From Macrostomum hystrix (taxonomy: Eukaryota > Platyhelminthes > Macrostomidae), in NCBI GenBank assembly GCA_950097015.1, contig CATNEN010000038.1, forward strand, positions 30,100,501 through 30,164,500: 64,000 bases of DNA. The letters are read 5' to 3'. The notes under the pieces are model-generated. The model did no database searches, had not been told where the DNA came from, and saw only the letters and a program-made list of their open reading frames with translations. Positions 1 through 12,880 of the stretch are shown in pieces. The first letter of the stretch is position 1. Each line of letters opens with the position of its first letter. Made by a program: the position numbers and the translations under genes.

Positions 1-212
1 AGTATCAAACAAAATTTCAATTGGCTGGTGGAAAAGTCTACCCTTAAGTATCAAACAAAATTTCAATTGGCTGGTGGAAAGGTCTACCCTAAGAATCAAA
101 CAAAATTTCAATTGGCTGGTGGAAAAGTCTACCCTTAAGTATCAAACAAAAATTCAATTGGCTGGTGGAAAAGTCAACCCTTAAGTATGAAACAAATTCA
201 ATTGGCTGGCTA
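1..212. repeat. Tandem repeat, unit about 46 bp, 4-5 copies
   Basis: The unit opens with AGTATCAAACAAAATTTCAA and continues with TTGGCTGGTGGAAAAGTCTA. The last copy is degenerate, and the phrase ATTGGCTGGC recurs to about 265. It lies in an intron of the coiled-coil gene that enters from the left. Confidence 0.85.
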
Positions 213-312
213 TAGTAAACGAGCCCCATCTCCCCACTCCGATTTTAAACTAATTTAATTGGCTGGCGCCAAAATTTCTTCTTCGCTCCTATTGGCTACT
301 CGTGCTTTTCAG

Positions 313-2103
313 AGCTGCAAGATCGCGATCTCAAAGCGCAACAGATGGCCCGCCAGATGGAGAATAAAAACGCCGAACTACAGAAACTGCGCGCCGCCGT
401 CGAGATCAACAAAGCCGCGGCAGCCCAGCTGGCCGAGCTGCAGGCTGATCTAGAGCGTCGCTCCATCGAGATGGAGGCCGCCAAGGCTGAATTAGAGCGG
501 CTCAAATTGGAAACAGGCGAGGAAATGCACCGCAACAAGCTGGAGATTGAACTGTTGCGCGATCAGACTGGAAAACTCCAGGTCCGCGACACTCTACTTA
601 CTGCTAGAGTTATCAGTAGCTAGTTAAGCAAGTCATTAATAATATTAAACTTTTTTTCCAGAGTGAAATCGACGATTTAAAAGCGCAACTTAGCGATGCC
701 CAGGCACAGTACAGGGCCGCTCAGAATGAACTGGAAGGTCAGTAACAAAAAAACAGTCATTCACAAAATTGAACCCGTGAGCTTGTGAACCCGTGAACTT
801 GTGAACCCGTGAACTTGTGAACCCGTGAACTTGTGAACCCGTGAACTTGTGAACCCGTGAACTTGTGAACCCGTGAACTTGTGAACCCGTGAACTTGTGA
901 ACCCGTGAACTTGTGAACCCGTGAACTTGTGAACCCGTGAACTTGTGAACCCGTGAACTTGTGAACCCGTGAACTTGTGAACCCGTGAACTTGTGAACCC
1001 GTGAACTTGTGAACCCGTGAACTTGTGAACCCGTGAACTTGTGAACCCGTGAACTTGTGAACCCGTGAACTTGTGAACCCGTGAACCCGTGAACTTGTGA
1101 ACCCGTGAACTTGTGAACCCATGAACTTGTGAACCCGTGAACTTGTGAACCCGTGAACTTGTGAACCCGTGAACTTGTGAACCCGTGAACTTGTGAACCC
1201 GTGAACTTGTGAACCCGTGAACCCGTGAACTTGTGAACCCGTGAACTTGTGAACCCGTGAACTTGTGAACCCGTGAACTTGTGAACCCGTGAACTTGTGA
1301 ACCCGTGAACTTGTGAACCCGTGAACTTGTGAACCCGTGAACTTGTGAACCCGTGAACTTGTGAACCCGTGAACTTGTGAACCCGTGAACTTGTGAACCC
1401 GTGAACTTGTGAACCCGTGAACTTGTGAACCCGTGAACTTGTGAACCCGTGAACTTGTGAACCCGTGAACTTGTGAACCCGTGAACTTGTGAACCCGTGA
1501 ACTTGTGAACCCGTGAACTTGTGAACCCGTGAACTTGTGAACCCGTGAACTTGTGAACCCGTGAACTTGTGAACCCGTGAACTTGTGAACCCGTGAACTT
1601 GTGAACCCGTGAACTTGTGAACCCGTGAACTTGTGAACCCGTGAACTTGTGAACCCGTGAACTTGTGAACCCGTGAACTTGTGAACCCGTGAACTTGTGA
1701 ACCCGTGAACTTGTGAACCCGTGAACTTGTGAACCCGTGAACTTGTGAACCCGTGAACTTGTGAACCCGTGAACTTGTGAACCCGTGAACTTGTGAACCC
1801 GTGAACTTGTGAACCCGTGAACTTGTGAACCCGTGAACTTGTGAACCCGTGAACTTGTGAACCCGTGAACTTGTGAACCCGTGAACTTGTGAACCCGTGA
1901 ACTTGTGAACCCGTGAACTTGTGAACCCGTGAACTTGTGAACCCGTGAACTTGTGAACCCGTGAACTTGTGAACCCGTGAACTTGTGAACCCGCAGAGCT
2001 ACGCGTGAGCAATGAAACTCGCCTAGCAAACGTGAAGGCCAAATACCGGCGCCAGATTTCATCAGCGAAGAGGCGACACGAAGATGAGTCGGCGAAGCTT
2101 CAA
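313..2103 (+). CDS. Coiled-coil protein, internal exons of a gene entering from the left
   Basis: Three exons are supported: 313-581 (begins with two bases of a split Glu codon), 662-737 and 1997-2103. Phases agree across both introns (0, then 1), giving about 150 contiguous residues. The peptide is rich in Glu, Lys, Leu, Gln and Ala with heptad-like spacing (ELQDRDLKAQQMARQMENKN, then SEIDDLKAQLSDAQ and ANVKAKYRRQISSAKRRHED), typical of a long coiled coil. I do not recognise the family. The last exon ends in phase 0 with donor GTAAGA. It could splice to the phase-0 exons at 4482 or 6023, which would make these upstream exons of the gene annotated at 4264. Alternatively it could end in a terminal exon I cannot identify between 2104 and 4200. 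The function is unknown; a cytoskeletal or ciliary structural role would be a guess. Confidence 0.7.
768..1992. repeat. 16-bp minisatellite filling an intron, about 76 copies
   Basis: The unit is GTGAACCCGTGAACTT. It is almost perfectly homogeneous; a few copies drop the TGAACTT half, and one has an A for G near 1121. It occupies the intron between exons 662-737 and 1997-2103 and stops four bases before the 3' splice site. The unit lacks stop codons in all three minus-strand frames, which produces spurious ORFs of about 430-450 codons there. Confidence 0.97.
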
Positions 2104-2384
2104 GTAAGAAATTTCTTTTAGCCTTCTAAAAAATCAATTTGTTGCATGGACTTAATTTTAACTTCCTTTTCATTGTGATGCAGAAGAGGACGTCTATTTT
2201 TTAGTTTCTAATTGTGAAGGCTTTTTAGTAACCAGAATAGAAATGGCGGGGAATTTCATTTTAAAGGAGTTCTTGCTGAGAAGCAGCCTATTGTTATTGC
2301 TTATCAAAGCATTGTTAATTCATACAGATAACGGATTTTTGATAAGTAAAGAAATTTCACATCAACAGTCGAAAATATATTAAA

Positions 2385-3415
2385 AACTAAATAATCTACC
2401 AGACACCTAATAATCTACCAGACACCTAATAATCTACCAGACACTAAATAATCTACCAGACACCAAATAATCTACCAGACACCAAATAATCTACCAGACA
2501 CCTAATAATCTACCAGACACCAAATAATCAACCGGAAAAACTTAATAATCTACCAGTCACCTAATAATCTACAAGACACCAAATAATCTACCAGACACCT
2601 AATAATCTACCAGACACCAAATAATCTACCAGACACCAAATAATCTACCAGACACCAAATAATCTACCAGACACCAAATAATCTACCAGACACCTAATAA
2701 TCTACCAGACACCTAATAATCTACCAGACACCTAATAATCTACCAGACACCAAATAATCTACCAGACACCTAATAATCTACCAGACACCAAATAATCTAC
2801 CAGACACCAAATAATCTACCAGACACCTAATAATCTACCAGACACCTAATAATCTACCAGACACCAAATAATCTACCAGACACCTAATAATCTACCAGAC
2901 ACCTCATAATCTACCAGACACCTAATAATCTACCAGACACCCAATAATCTACCAGACACCAAATAATCTACCAGACACCTAATAATCTACCAGACACCAA
3001 ATAATGTACCAGACACCTAATAATCTACCAGACACCTAATAATCTACAAGACACATAATAATCTACCAGACACCTAATAATGTACCAGACACCTAATAAT
3101 CTACCAGACACCAAATAATCTACCAGACACCTAATAATCTACCAGACACCTAATAATCTACCAGACACCTAATAATCTACCAGACACCAAATAATCTACC
3201 AGACACCAAATAATCTACCAGACACCAAATAATCTACCAGACACCTAATAATCTACAAGACACATAATAATCTACCAGACACCTAATAATCTGTACCAGA
3301 CACCTAATTATCTACCAGACACCTAATAATCTACCAGACACTAAATAATCTACCAGTCACCTAATAATCTACCAGACGCCTAACAATGTACCAGAAACAT
3401 AATAGCCTACCAGAC
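2385..3415. repeat. 19-bp minisatellite, about 54 copies
   Basis: The unit is ACCTAATAATCTACCAGAC, alternating with an ACCAAATAATCTACCAGAC variant. It becomes degenerate at both ends. It lies downstream of the 5' splice site at 2104, between the upstream coiled-coil exons and the start exon at 4264. Confidence 0.96.
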
Positions 3416-4159
3416 AAATGTTATCTAACAAATGCTAGACAGATGTATGGACAAATTCGTTAAGCATTACTCATAGTAAATAAATTTTGTAGATATTTTT
3501 CATAACGAAATCTACACTTCTAAAATTTATTGACTAGATGCGAGAGAAATATTGAGCAGTCTATAAGCTCACTCTAGCTCAAACCACTATAGGTGAGATG
3601 TTAGTTGCTAAGGGATAGTTGAAGGGGGGCTGTTTCTGAAACTGATTTTAGAAGACATTGTCAATGCTTAACTCCGTACAATAGTGTCTGGACCCTTAGC
3701 ACAATAGCACACACACGCAAACATTCTTTCTTCACTTGAATTAAAAGAAAATTAGCATTTACCATACTCGCCTGGCTATACAATAGAATTAAGAATATAG
3801 TGGATGGGACTGCCTGTCTTTCATTTCTAGTCTTTCTCGCCATTTACCTTTCGTGGCTCTTATTAAGGTTGCGGTGCAAGTTAACCCTAGCTGTTATTCC
3901 ACACATCTCTACCTATGGCCAAAGTGAGGCCTACCCTATTCCCTATAGCTAATGGTCTTTTCTTGGTTAGTACAGGTTTGAGAACAGGCTTGTAGAAATA
4001 CAACGGAAAAATTGAAGTCCACGCGCACGCACACACACTCTCTCAGACTCTAACCCAGTCTGTTGTCAAGGCCCGTACCGACAAATAGCTAGCCCTTCTA
4101 GCCCTTCAGACCAATCCAATCCACTCTATGCATTTTGGCTGTGCATTTCTTGTGAGACT
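3416..4159. other. No gene seen
   Basis: This is AT-rich unique sequence between the 19-bp array and the start exon at 4264. A short CA-rich stretch lies near 4020-4040. I found no exon with convincing coding character here. Confidence 0.5.
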
Positions 4160-4263
4160 AGTGAGATCAAGATATATAATTCGCAACGGTAGTCTCGTAA
4201 GCTATTCGTTGAACGAATACAACTTTTTTAGATTTGAAAGATAAATATTTTGAGTCTTGAATC
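4160..4263 (+). promoter_or_regulatory. Candidate promoter and 5' leader of the coiled-coil gene
   Basis: A TATA-like ATATATAA lies near 4172, about 90 bases before the ATG at 4264. An in-frame TGA stands two codons upstream of that ATG (TGA ATC ATG) with no AG between them. The exon therefore cannot be an internal coding exon, and the ATG is the natural start. The transcription start is inferred, not seen. Confidence 0.45.
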
Positions 4264-7200
4264 ATGTCGTCTATGGGCCTAGCCTTCGGCAGTACATTGT
4301 CTTCTGCCTCTCTAATGCGACCACCGCCTGGTCTGATAGACCTGCGCCAGTTTATAGACCAACAGGCGCCAAACTATAGCACAGAGAAAGAAGCAGATTA
4401 TAGGAGGTCGCTGAAGAAGGTGAAATTTGATTTTTTAATTGATTTTGCGTAAGTTGTCACCTTTCTTATTGTTACTTGCAGGAAGAGTTAAGAAAGGCTT
4501 ACGCTGAAATGGTAAAAAACGTGATGTGCCAACTATTTAGCATCCTACTAGTACTGTCTGTCGCGAGTCTTTTGTTTCAACTATTTCAGACAGGTTCTGA
4601 GTTAATTATCTTAACTAGTTACCATTGCCTTTGTTCTCTCTCTCTAGCTACACGTTTGCAGTGCTTGGAACTGTATTTTTAGAAATCTGCTTTTTATTTC
4701 GGTGACTAATTTTCAGATTTATTTTCAAATTGGCGCGCTTTTTCGTTTCAGATGCGGAGCCTTTAACAAAACGCAGCATTGGTAGTTTACAGTTGATTTG
4801 TCAGCTTTGTTTTAAAACAGTTTGTCTAACTTCCTTTGCGCAATTAGTACTGTCAGTAACAATGCTTCTGTCAGCTCACGAATATTAAGTCACTTTTGTT
4901 AAAATTCACTAATGTTTTATTCGAAAAGCTTGCGCGATTTCAAAATGTTATTCTACTGCACACAGAGGTCTATCTTGGTCGACTCTACCTACCAGACACG
5001 CCTAATAAATTTCAGCGACGAATCAAGGAAGACTTTTATGGGCCCGGAAACCGCAGCTTTAGTGCAGCGTCTGTAAGGAAGATCGAACTCGCGACGTCAT
5101 AAATATTCAAGATTATTTAACGTTTTACTATTTTATTACTTTTATTATTACTTTTAAAAGCTTTAAAGATAGAAATAGTCATTAGCTATCTTACTGCCAA
5201 AGCATAGTGGGCTAAACAGTAGGTTCCTCCGCTGTCTACGCTACCACCTACTGTACTATCTACTCGAATATCTACTCTAGCATATACTCTAATACTTACT
5301 TCACATTATTTATTTTACGATTCACTTTACTATACAGTCTACCATCCGCTCTACTATCTAGCCCTCTAAAATGTACTCTAATTTCTACTCTAATATATTC
5401 TCTTCAATCTAATTCACTATAATAATCTTGATGATCAACTTAACTATGTACTTCTCTACTTACCCTACCATCTACTCTAATATCTTGTATTGTATCTACT
5501 CTACAATCGTCTCCACGTTCTACTCTACAATGTACTCTACTAAGTAGAATCGTTTAACTTAGATAAATGATCGCATTTTTTATTCATGTACACCTTGGCT
5601 ATAATGGAAAACTTTGTTATCAATTATAGTCAGCTTTTCGTGTCTTTAATAGTATTCAATAATTTCAAGGCATGCATGCAACTCAAAGGTTTAACAGTAC
5701 TATCGTTCTTATAAGGAGGTAGTTGGCAAACTGTTGCTTATAGTTTCTTTGCATAATTCCCTCTTTTTTGCTTGCAATGTCTCTCTTCGCTTTTTTAATG
5801 CTTGAGTAAGATATAGGACTGCTCTACTTTCAAAGCAAGCGGCACAATGTTTGTATAGTGCCCTATCAATTAATCGAGCGGAAAAACGCAGCATGTTTAA
5901 ACTATGCTTTGCTTTGTTCTTCAAAATGTTTGCGTCGATCGCTTTTTTAGTCAAATGATACGAGAACGCTGTGATAGAAAGCTAAAAACACTTCAATGAC
6001 GCAACCATTTCTATTCCAACAGAGTCGAGCTGAGTCGGAATTCGATGAGAACAAACAGACCATATTTGTGCCTGAAGAGGACGAAAGAGTTAGCCGAATG
6101 GTGAGAAAGTTTTGTTCATATCGGTGTCTTCATTTTTCTTGATTTTCTACCCATTAACGACAACCACCTCACGCCTTGACTCTGCACTAAAATCAGCCAC
6201 CCCACACCCGACCGACCCTGCACTCTCGTCCCCTCAATGTACATTGTCTATTTCTTAATAATTTCTACCCACTAACATCAGCCACCCCACACCCGACCGA
6301 CCCTGCACTCTCGTCCCCTCAATGTACATTGTCTATTTCTTTAATACTTTCTACCCACTAACATCAGCCACCCCACACCCGACCGACCCAGCACTCTCGT
6401 CCCCTCAATGTACATTGTCTATTTTTTAATAATTTCTACCCACTAACATCAGCCACCCCACACCCGACCGACCCAGCACTCTCGTCCCCTCAATGTACAT
6501 TGTCTATTTCTTAATACTTTCTATCCATTTACAGTAGCCACCTCACGCCCTGACCCTGGATGCTCTTCCCCTCAATGTATATTCCTTATTTCTTTTAACA
6601 CTTTCTACCCACCTTAACAGCAGCCACGTCATGCCCTGACCCTTCAAAGCCGTCCCATTACACTACCATTAAATAGCCACCTCTTCTTATCGCATAGTAC
6701 ATAGATGACCATAAAAGCAAGGTCAAATTTAAAACTATATGGACGAAAAAAGAATTACCATTCTTTTCTCTACTTATTTACTATGAACTTTCAGTCAAGC
6801 AATGAATCGCATCTAATAGATACCATCGATTCATTAGACGACGATATTGACAGTGTCATTTTGACCGTCGCTGATTGTCAAACTGACCAATTGTCGCTGG
6901 ATGACGCGTGTGTGTCCACTGATGATTTGGTCGGTTTTTAATATGTTTCAAGTGTTTCATAATTTCATTATATCAGAAGTGTCAAGCTTGTCAATCTTTC
7001 CATTTTTTGTTCTCCAATTTGTTACATTTTTTAATTAACATGTTTATAATTTATATATCTTTAGTTTTCATGCACATCTGAATGCTGTGTGTTATGCACA
7101 AATCAAATCTTTTTGTTAAACGGTTAAGTTTTTGTACCCAATTTCAAATTTTTGGGGCATGAGCTAGCTGCTTCTTAAAGTTGTAGCTTCATTTCAAAGC

Positions 7201-10200
7201 CAGCGTGATATTGGAAAACAGGTTTTTACAATTATTTGTTTTCTTAGAAATTCTTCGAGAAGGTTAATAAAAGTATTTTATACCGCTTCAGCATAGTCTA
7301 CACGCCATTCTAATTTTAGCCAACGGAAGAAGACGTCATGGAGTTTGAGACAGAAATCGCTTTCGAAGACGATGCAGCTTGGGTGAGTTACACTTTGAAA
7401 AAACTGACAAAACTATGTTCACGCTTAACTCTTTGCTGGAAAACTCATCCCACGCTCGACTCTCATTGGACAAAACAAACGCAAAAACCAGAACCCACCT
7501 CACCCTTCTCTCATTCTACTGGACGGAATTCTAAACTCTCCCCACCTCACTCCAGCCTAATCCGATTGGCCTGAATTTTTTTCACTGCACACTCTCACTG
7601 TAATCTCTCGCTTCCCCCAAGAATAAATCACGGTCAACCAATCCACCCATCGCGCATCAACCAGGACGCCGTGCCTCGCTCTCATCGTCGCGGCCGCTTC
7701 GCCCAGTACCGCGGCCTGGCTCGGGCCAACCTCGCCCAGACCGTCGAGCAGGGTCGGCAACGCTCCGAGCGCAAGATTCTGCAGCTCAAGTCGCGCTTCA
7801 ACGAGTTCAAAGCGCAATGGGACGAGGAGCGCCAGGGCTTGGAGTTGTCGGTTCGGGAGGCTGAACGCGAAACGGAAGACGCCAAGCGAAAGGCCGAATT
7901 GGCAGTCCGAAAATTGGAAGAGCTTTACGAGAGGTTCAAGGTAACTATTATAATTAATATTAATGATTAATTTCACCTGCCCTAACTGGGCCAGATGTGA
8001 AGCCGACAGCACAGCCAAAGCGGCGCAAAACGCGGCGCATCTGAAGGCTGCGTGTACAGCTGTTCAGTCCATGGACAGGAGGGACGCCACACCCACCCTC
8101 AATTACCCAGCTGATGCTTGTACCCATTTAAAATCTGGGTGAACTGAAGCAATGCAGAGTTAAGAGGCTTTCTAAAGGACACGAGTTGTTCCAGTGGAAT
8201 CGGGAATCGAACCCATGACCTTCACGAGCCCAGCTCGATGCCCTGGGCTACGAATTCCTAGGGCGTAGGCTAAAAACTATTAAATTGTCATGAAAAATGC
8301 AATTCAGACTACTTAAAGTACCATAAGCAAACAGCAATTTGCGTATTCGGACTAGAAAAATTATCACAACTTTCATAATAAACCAATTTTGCAGTTAAAT
8401 AGTTGCCAACAGGTCACTGTTGACACACAGACTGTCACACACGAGACAGCAGAACCAGCTCAGAATGTTTATGCTGTTGATGTTACAACATTTACTGATA
8501 TTTTGGTTTGTGTTCTTCGGTTGTGCAAACAAAGATGGTTTTGTTTTAACTTTTGCCCTAGGGTTTGGTCAATACCGCCAGTTTTGCCTGCATGCCAACT
8601 GCTTCGGCTCTGAAAAATAAAGGACGTTTGCAAATGCGCAGATTAAGAGTACATTTAAATTAACATAAAATCATCTATGAAAATTTCCGGCATTAGACAC
8701 ATCAAATTTTTACAGTGTGTAAATCCTGAAATTTCTCTTGTAAATGTAAACAAAATCAATATTTTTCAGAGACTAAGCAGTTTTTTTAGTACTCTTAATT
8801 GTGCTTGTCTCAAAGCTTTAAGCAATTTAAGTCTGTCTCATTGTGTTTTGGAGCACAAGAAACTCGCGTGATTTCTTTTTATCTGGATTTGGGTAACAAT
8901 TATACTGCCTAGTTTGATAATGACCTTTCAAATAATAATACAGAGGTTTTGGGGATAAAAATTGTTTTTTTAATTGAAATAGTGACATTTTCCGGTGTTA
9001 GAACAATTTTAATTTATAACAAAAATGTAAAAATCGCTTTACGACGCTTTTGGTGGTGGAAATCTGTTAACATAGCTATGCGGGAAAATCCCTCTATTCC
9101 TTTGATACGTCAAACAAAATCTAAAAAGAAATAGAACCTAACAATAAAGCCAAAAATGTGAAATCTTTGTTATCAAATAAATAAAAAACTATTTCGAAGA
9201 AACCAAGACTTTTGTTTGACTGAAATTTACATTTTTTGTAAGTCACGCTTAGCGAAGGCTGATTACGAGGACACGAGTTCGACTCAGTTAGCTCAAGAAT
9301 ATAATTTTTACCGAAGAAACCGGAAAAAAAGCGAAAAGCAATCATGAAGTAAAATTCCATTAAAAATACGCTGCTGTTGTGATTTCCAGGAAACGCAGAG
9401 TCTCTCGAACGCCGACAGCGGGGAACTTCAGGCCCGCATCGGGCAGCTGCACGTCGACAAGAGCCAGCTAGAGACACGGGTTGAGGATCTGGAGCACGAG
9501 CTGCGTGTGCTCAGTCAGCTGCTCAAACAGGCGGCCAAGGAGAAGGAGGAGGCCGAGAAGAAGCTGGCCGAGGCTGCTGCCGCCGCTGCTTCATCGTCTG
9601 TGGTAAGCTCAGCTTGTCTCTACTCAAGCCCAGTGAGACTGTACACGTGCAATTACAAAATTCTGGTGAAGGTGCGGCAGCCCTGATCAAATGAAAGGTA
9701 CCAGAGCCCTAAATGATTATGTTTTACCGATTGTTACAGAGGAGCACACAATATGCCGTACAGAAACGCCATAGAGGGCCTGCAGCGAGTGAAGTGCAGA
9801 AGCAACCAGCTCTGATAATCAGTCGCAAAAAGTTGCTGATGATGCCGGCAGTAGTGCGTTGCGCATTTTCAATTCCGATTTTTTTTCAATGTTATTTTAA
9901 GTTCTTCGTTGTTTTGAGTAGCATTCTATTTTAACTAATAATGTCAAGAAAATGAACAGAAAAAGTAGAATTTTATAGTTTCAATGCATCGATGCACGAT
10001 AAATTTATTAAGTTTTTAGTTACTAGGTAGCGAATTTCACTGACGGTTAAAAAATGATGCTTCATCGATTTTGAAACTCATTCTTATTTGGGAGGTTAAA
10101 AAGAATCGAGAAAATCACCTGTCTTCTTAGCTCCAGTAGACAGGTTAAAAACACCGGTTAAGAGTTTTAAAAGTACAAAAGACGAGCGATATTCGTCAAC

Positions 10201-10621
10201 TCGCCAATCGAATAAAAACCTGGATCGAGAGAGACGCGAAGTCTCAATCAGTTTGGATAAAAATCTTTTTAAAAAGCGGTTCGAGTAGGAGAGTAAAATG
10301 GTTAAAAATAGTTGCCAAATGGCGTCGACAGTTTTGTAGTCGATGAAAATAAAAGAATAAAAGAATGTTAAAATAGCTTGCATGCACTAATTGAGCAAAG
10401 GTAAAACCTAATTTGGATAAAAATAGATCAGTTCTAAATATGAAATCTTCAAGGTAAAAAGTAGGGTCAAAAGGTAAAAAATAATTGTCGGATAAAATTT
10501 CCAATCGACTTCCGCAGCCTAGTCAATTAGTCGACCCAGTCTCTGCCACCGTAGCAAGCGGTCGACAGCAGGCCAGCAATGTAGGAGCCAGCGTGACCTT
10601 GCAGGGGCCTCGCCACCGCTG

Positions 10622-10658
<37 letters not shown>

Positions 10659-12808
10659 ATAATGGAGATAGTGCCCAGGTGGGCTGTTGCCTTGGGAAGC
10701 GTAGCCGGCATCATCAAATGATGAAGTCGACGAGTATTGCTCGCGTAGGTGACTAGTCTTCACAATGGGTCGGCGTGGCTGTTGTTGTTGCTGTTGCTGT
10801 TGCTGCTTTGAGAGTCCGTCACAGCAAGCAGAAGCTGTGTGTGGTGATGTCTGCTGTTGCTGTTGCTTCTGCTGCTGCTGCCGTTTCAGTTGCTTCTGAA
10901 GTCCGCCACTTCGCCTAGGCGGCTGTTGAGCTTCGTCCAGCAGCAGTTTTTCCACCTGACGACGCTTGGCCGCCTCGGTGTCCGGGGCCAGGCCCCAGCG
11001 GATCTGGCACAGGCAGGGCTCCTCTTCAGCCGGATCGTCCTGCTCAACGCTGCCTTTCTTCTTGGCTGCAGCCGAAGCGGCAGAAGCGGCAGTCGACGGT
11101 GCAGCTAGACGCTTGGCAGCAGCTTCAAGTTGACGATTTCGCTGGCAAGTGGCCTGAGCCAGCAATTGATCCGCGTCGGACATTGCGCACGGATCCAATC
11201 GTCTGAGTTCCAACGCGAACGGCAAACTGAACTGCGTGCTCCAACGGCCGACCTCCCAGACCCAACTGTTGTCCAAGCCTGGGTCCTGGACAGACTGCCA
11301 GTGGTACAGGGCCGAGCCTAGCAGTTTCTCGTGCTCCTGCTGTTCGGGTAGCTCACGCCACAGGCCGGCGGCCTGCTGGAGGCCGCAGTCCAGACGATCT
11401 AGGATCTGCATCTCCTGACAAGTCATAGGAATGAAAGCGGTCCGTTCGCCAATTTTAATATCGGCTTCGGTGGTTGCTGTGACGCTGGCGATGCTGTCCG
11501 AATTGATTAGCTCTGAGTCAAGCTGACTGCTGGTGGCTATGGCAGCATCAAGTCCAGTAGGAATCTCCACAGTTAGTGGCCTATTCGGCGAGATAAGTTG
11601 ATGTCTAGGCATGTCTGGGTTTCTTAGCAGCTTTTGTCCGATGTTTTCTGCTAGCTGACTGTGAAAATTGGAAGAATGCTCAGAATAGTAGCCGCAAATA
11701 ACCAGAACTAGATGCTTATATTATTTCCAAAGCCCTGACTAGCTGCATTAGCAAGTTCAAGCCAAGATTTTTTTAAAGTCGGCGCGCCAGCCAATCGGAA
11801 GCGGGCACGCCCACCCCGTTTTCACATCAATCAACTCTTTCTAAACTCAATAAATGTACATATTCTCTTACCCTTTGAAAAACCCTTCGCTCCTATTGGC
11901 TGGGGGGTTAAAAAGCCGACTTATCAATGTACTGCACATCTCGCTTTAGTTCAAATCTACAATGAAGCATATTTTATTAATTTATCTGAAAAAATCAACG
12001 CATTTTTGTGTATTGTGTCTAATTGTCGTTTTGTCCAGTAAACCAAATTCACGTTACGCTCGTAAATTTGTCTATTGTAAAATACGATCGTAAAATAACG
12101 ATTTTTAATACAAAAAATCATTTTCGTCTTAATCTAAAGTTCCTTTCATTGTCAGTACTTGTCATTATAATATTTTTAACCGTCAACTATGACCGCTTAC
12201 ACATAAACTATCTTCTATTCCTGTAATTAACAGCACGAGGCAACAACAGTGTCGAGACCGAGGACTGACGACGATCCTTTCGTGGACATTCAAAGCGATG
12301 AAGAGGGTAGCAGTGTTGACATTCCGTTTCCGGATGACGCTATGCAGGGTGCGTCAGATTTTTACTCTTTGTTTATTCATAATAGTGAATCAATTAAAAA
12401 GTATCGCAAACTTAAATTACAGATGGCGGGTGAGTCACCACAATCCCTAAGACCGAAAGGATAGCGACAACTTCTGGTAAAATAATTCTCACGAGTGCTT
12501 CGATTGAAATTCTTAATCAATTTCTGTCTAGTTTATTGGTTGATTGATCTAATGACTAATCAAGTAAATTGATTGTTTTATTGATTAGTTGGTCACTCTT
12601 AGAGTGGAGCCAATGGTGACGTCAGAACCCCCACCTCACGCCTCTTCTCTTCTTGCGTGCCACGTTTTTATTGGCTATCAATCCACTGTCCAATAAGATT
12701 TGAGAGCCAATGCAGACTTAAATGTTCATAATTATCATTAATAAAAAATATATTTTCTGACAGGATGATTTTTCCAGCAAGTCGGCAACCGTTGCAATCC
12801 ATTCCACT

Positions 12809-12880
<72 letters not shown>

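Noticed and set aside
690-2062. Minus-strand ORFs of over 430 codons with a KFTGSQVHGFTSSRVH repeat
   Set aside because: They are translations of a 16-bp non-coding minisatellite inside an intron, open in all three frames.
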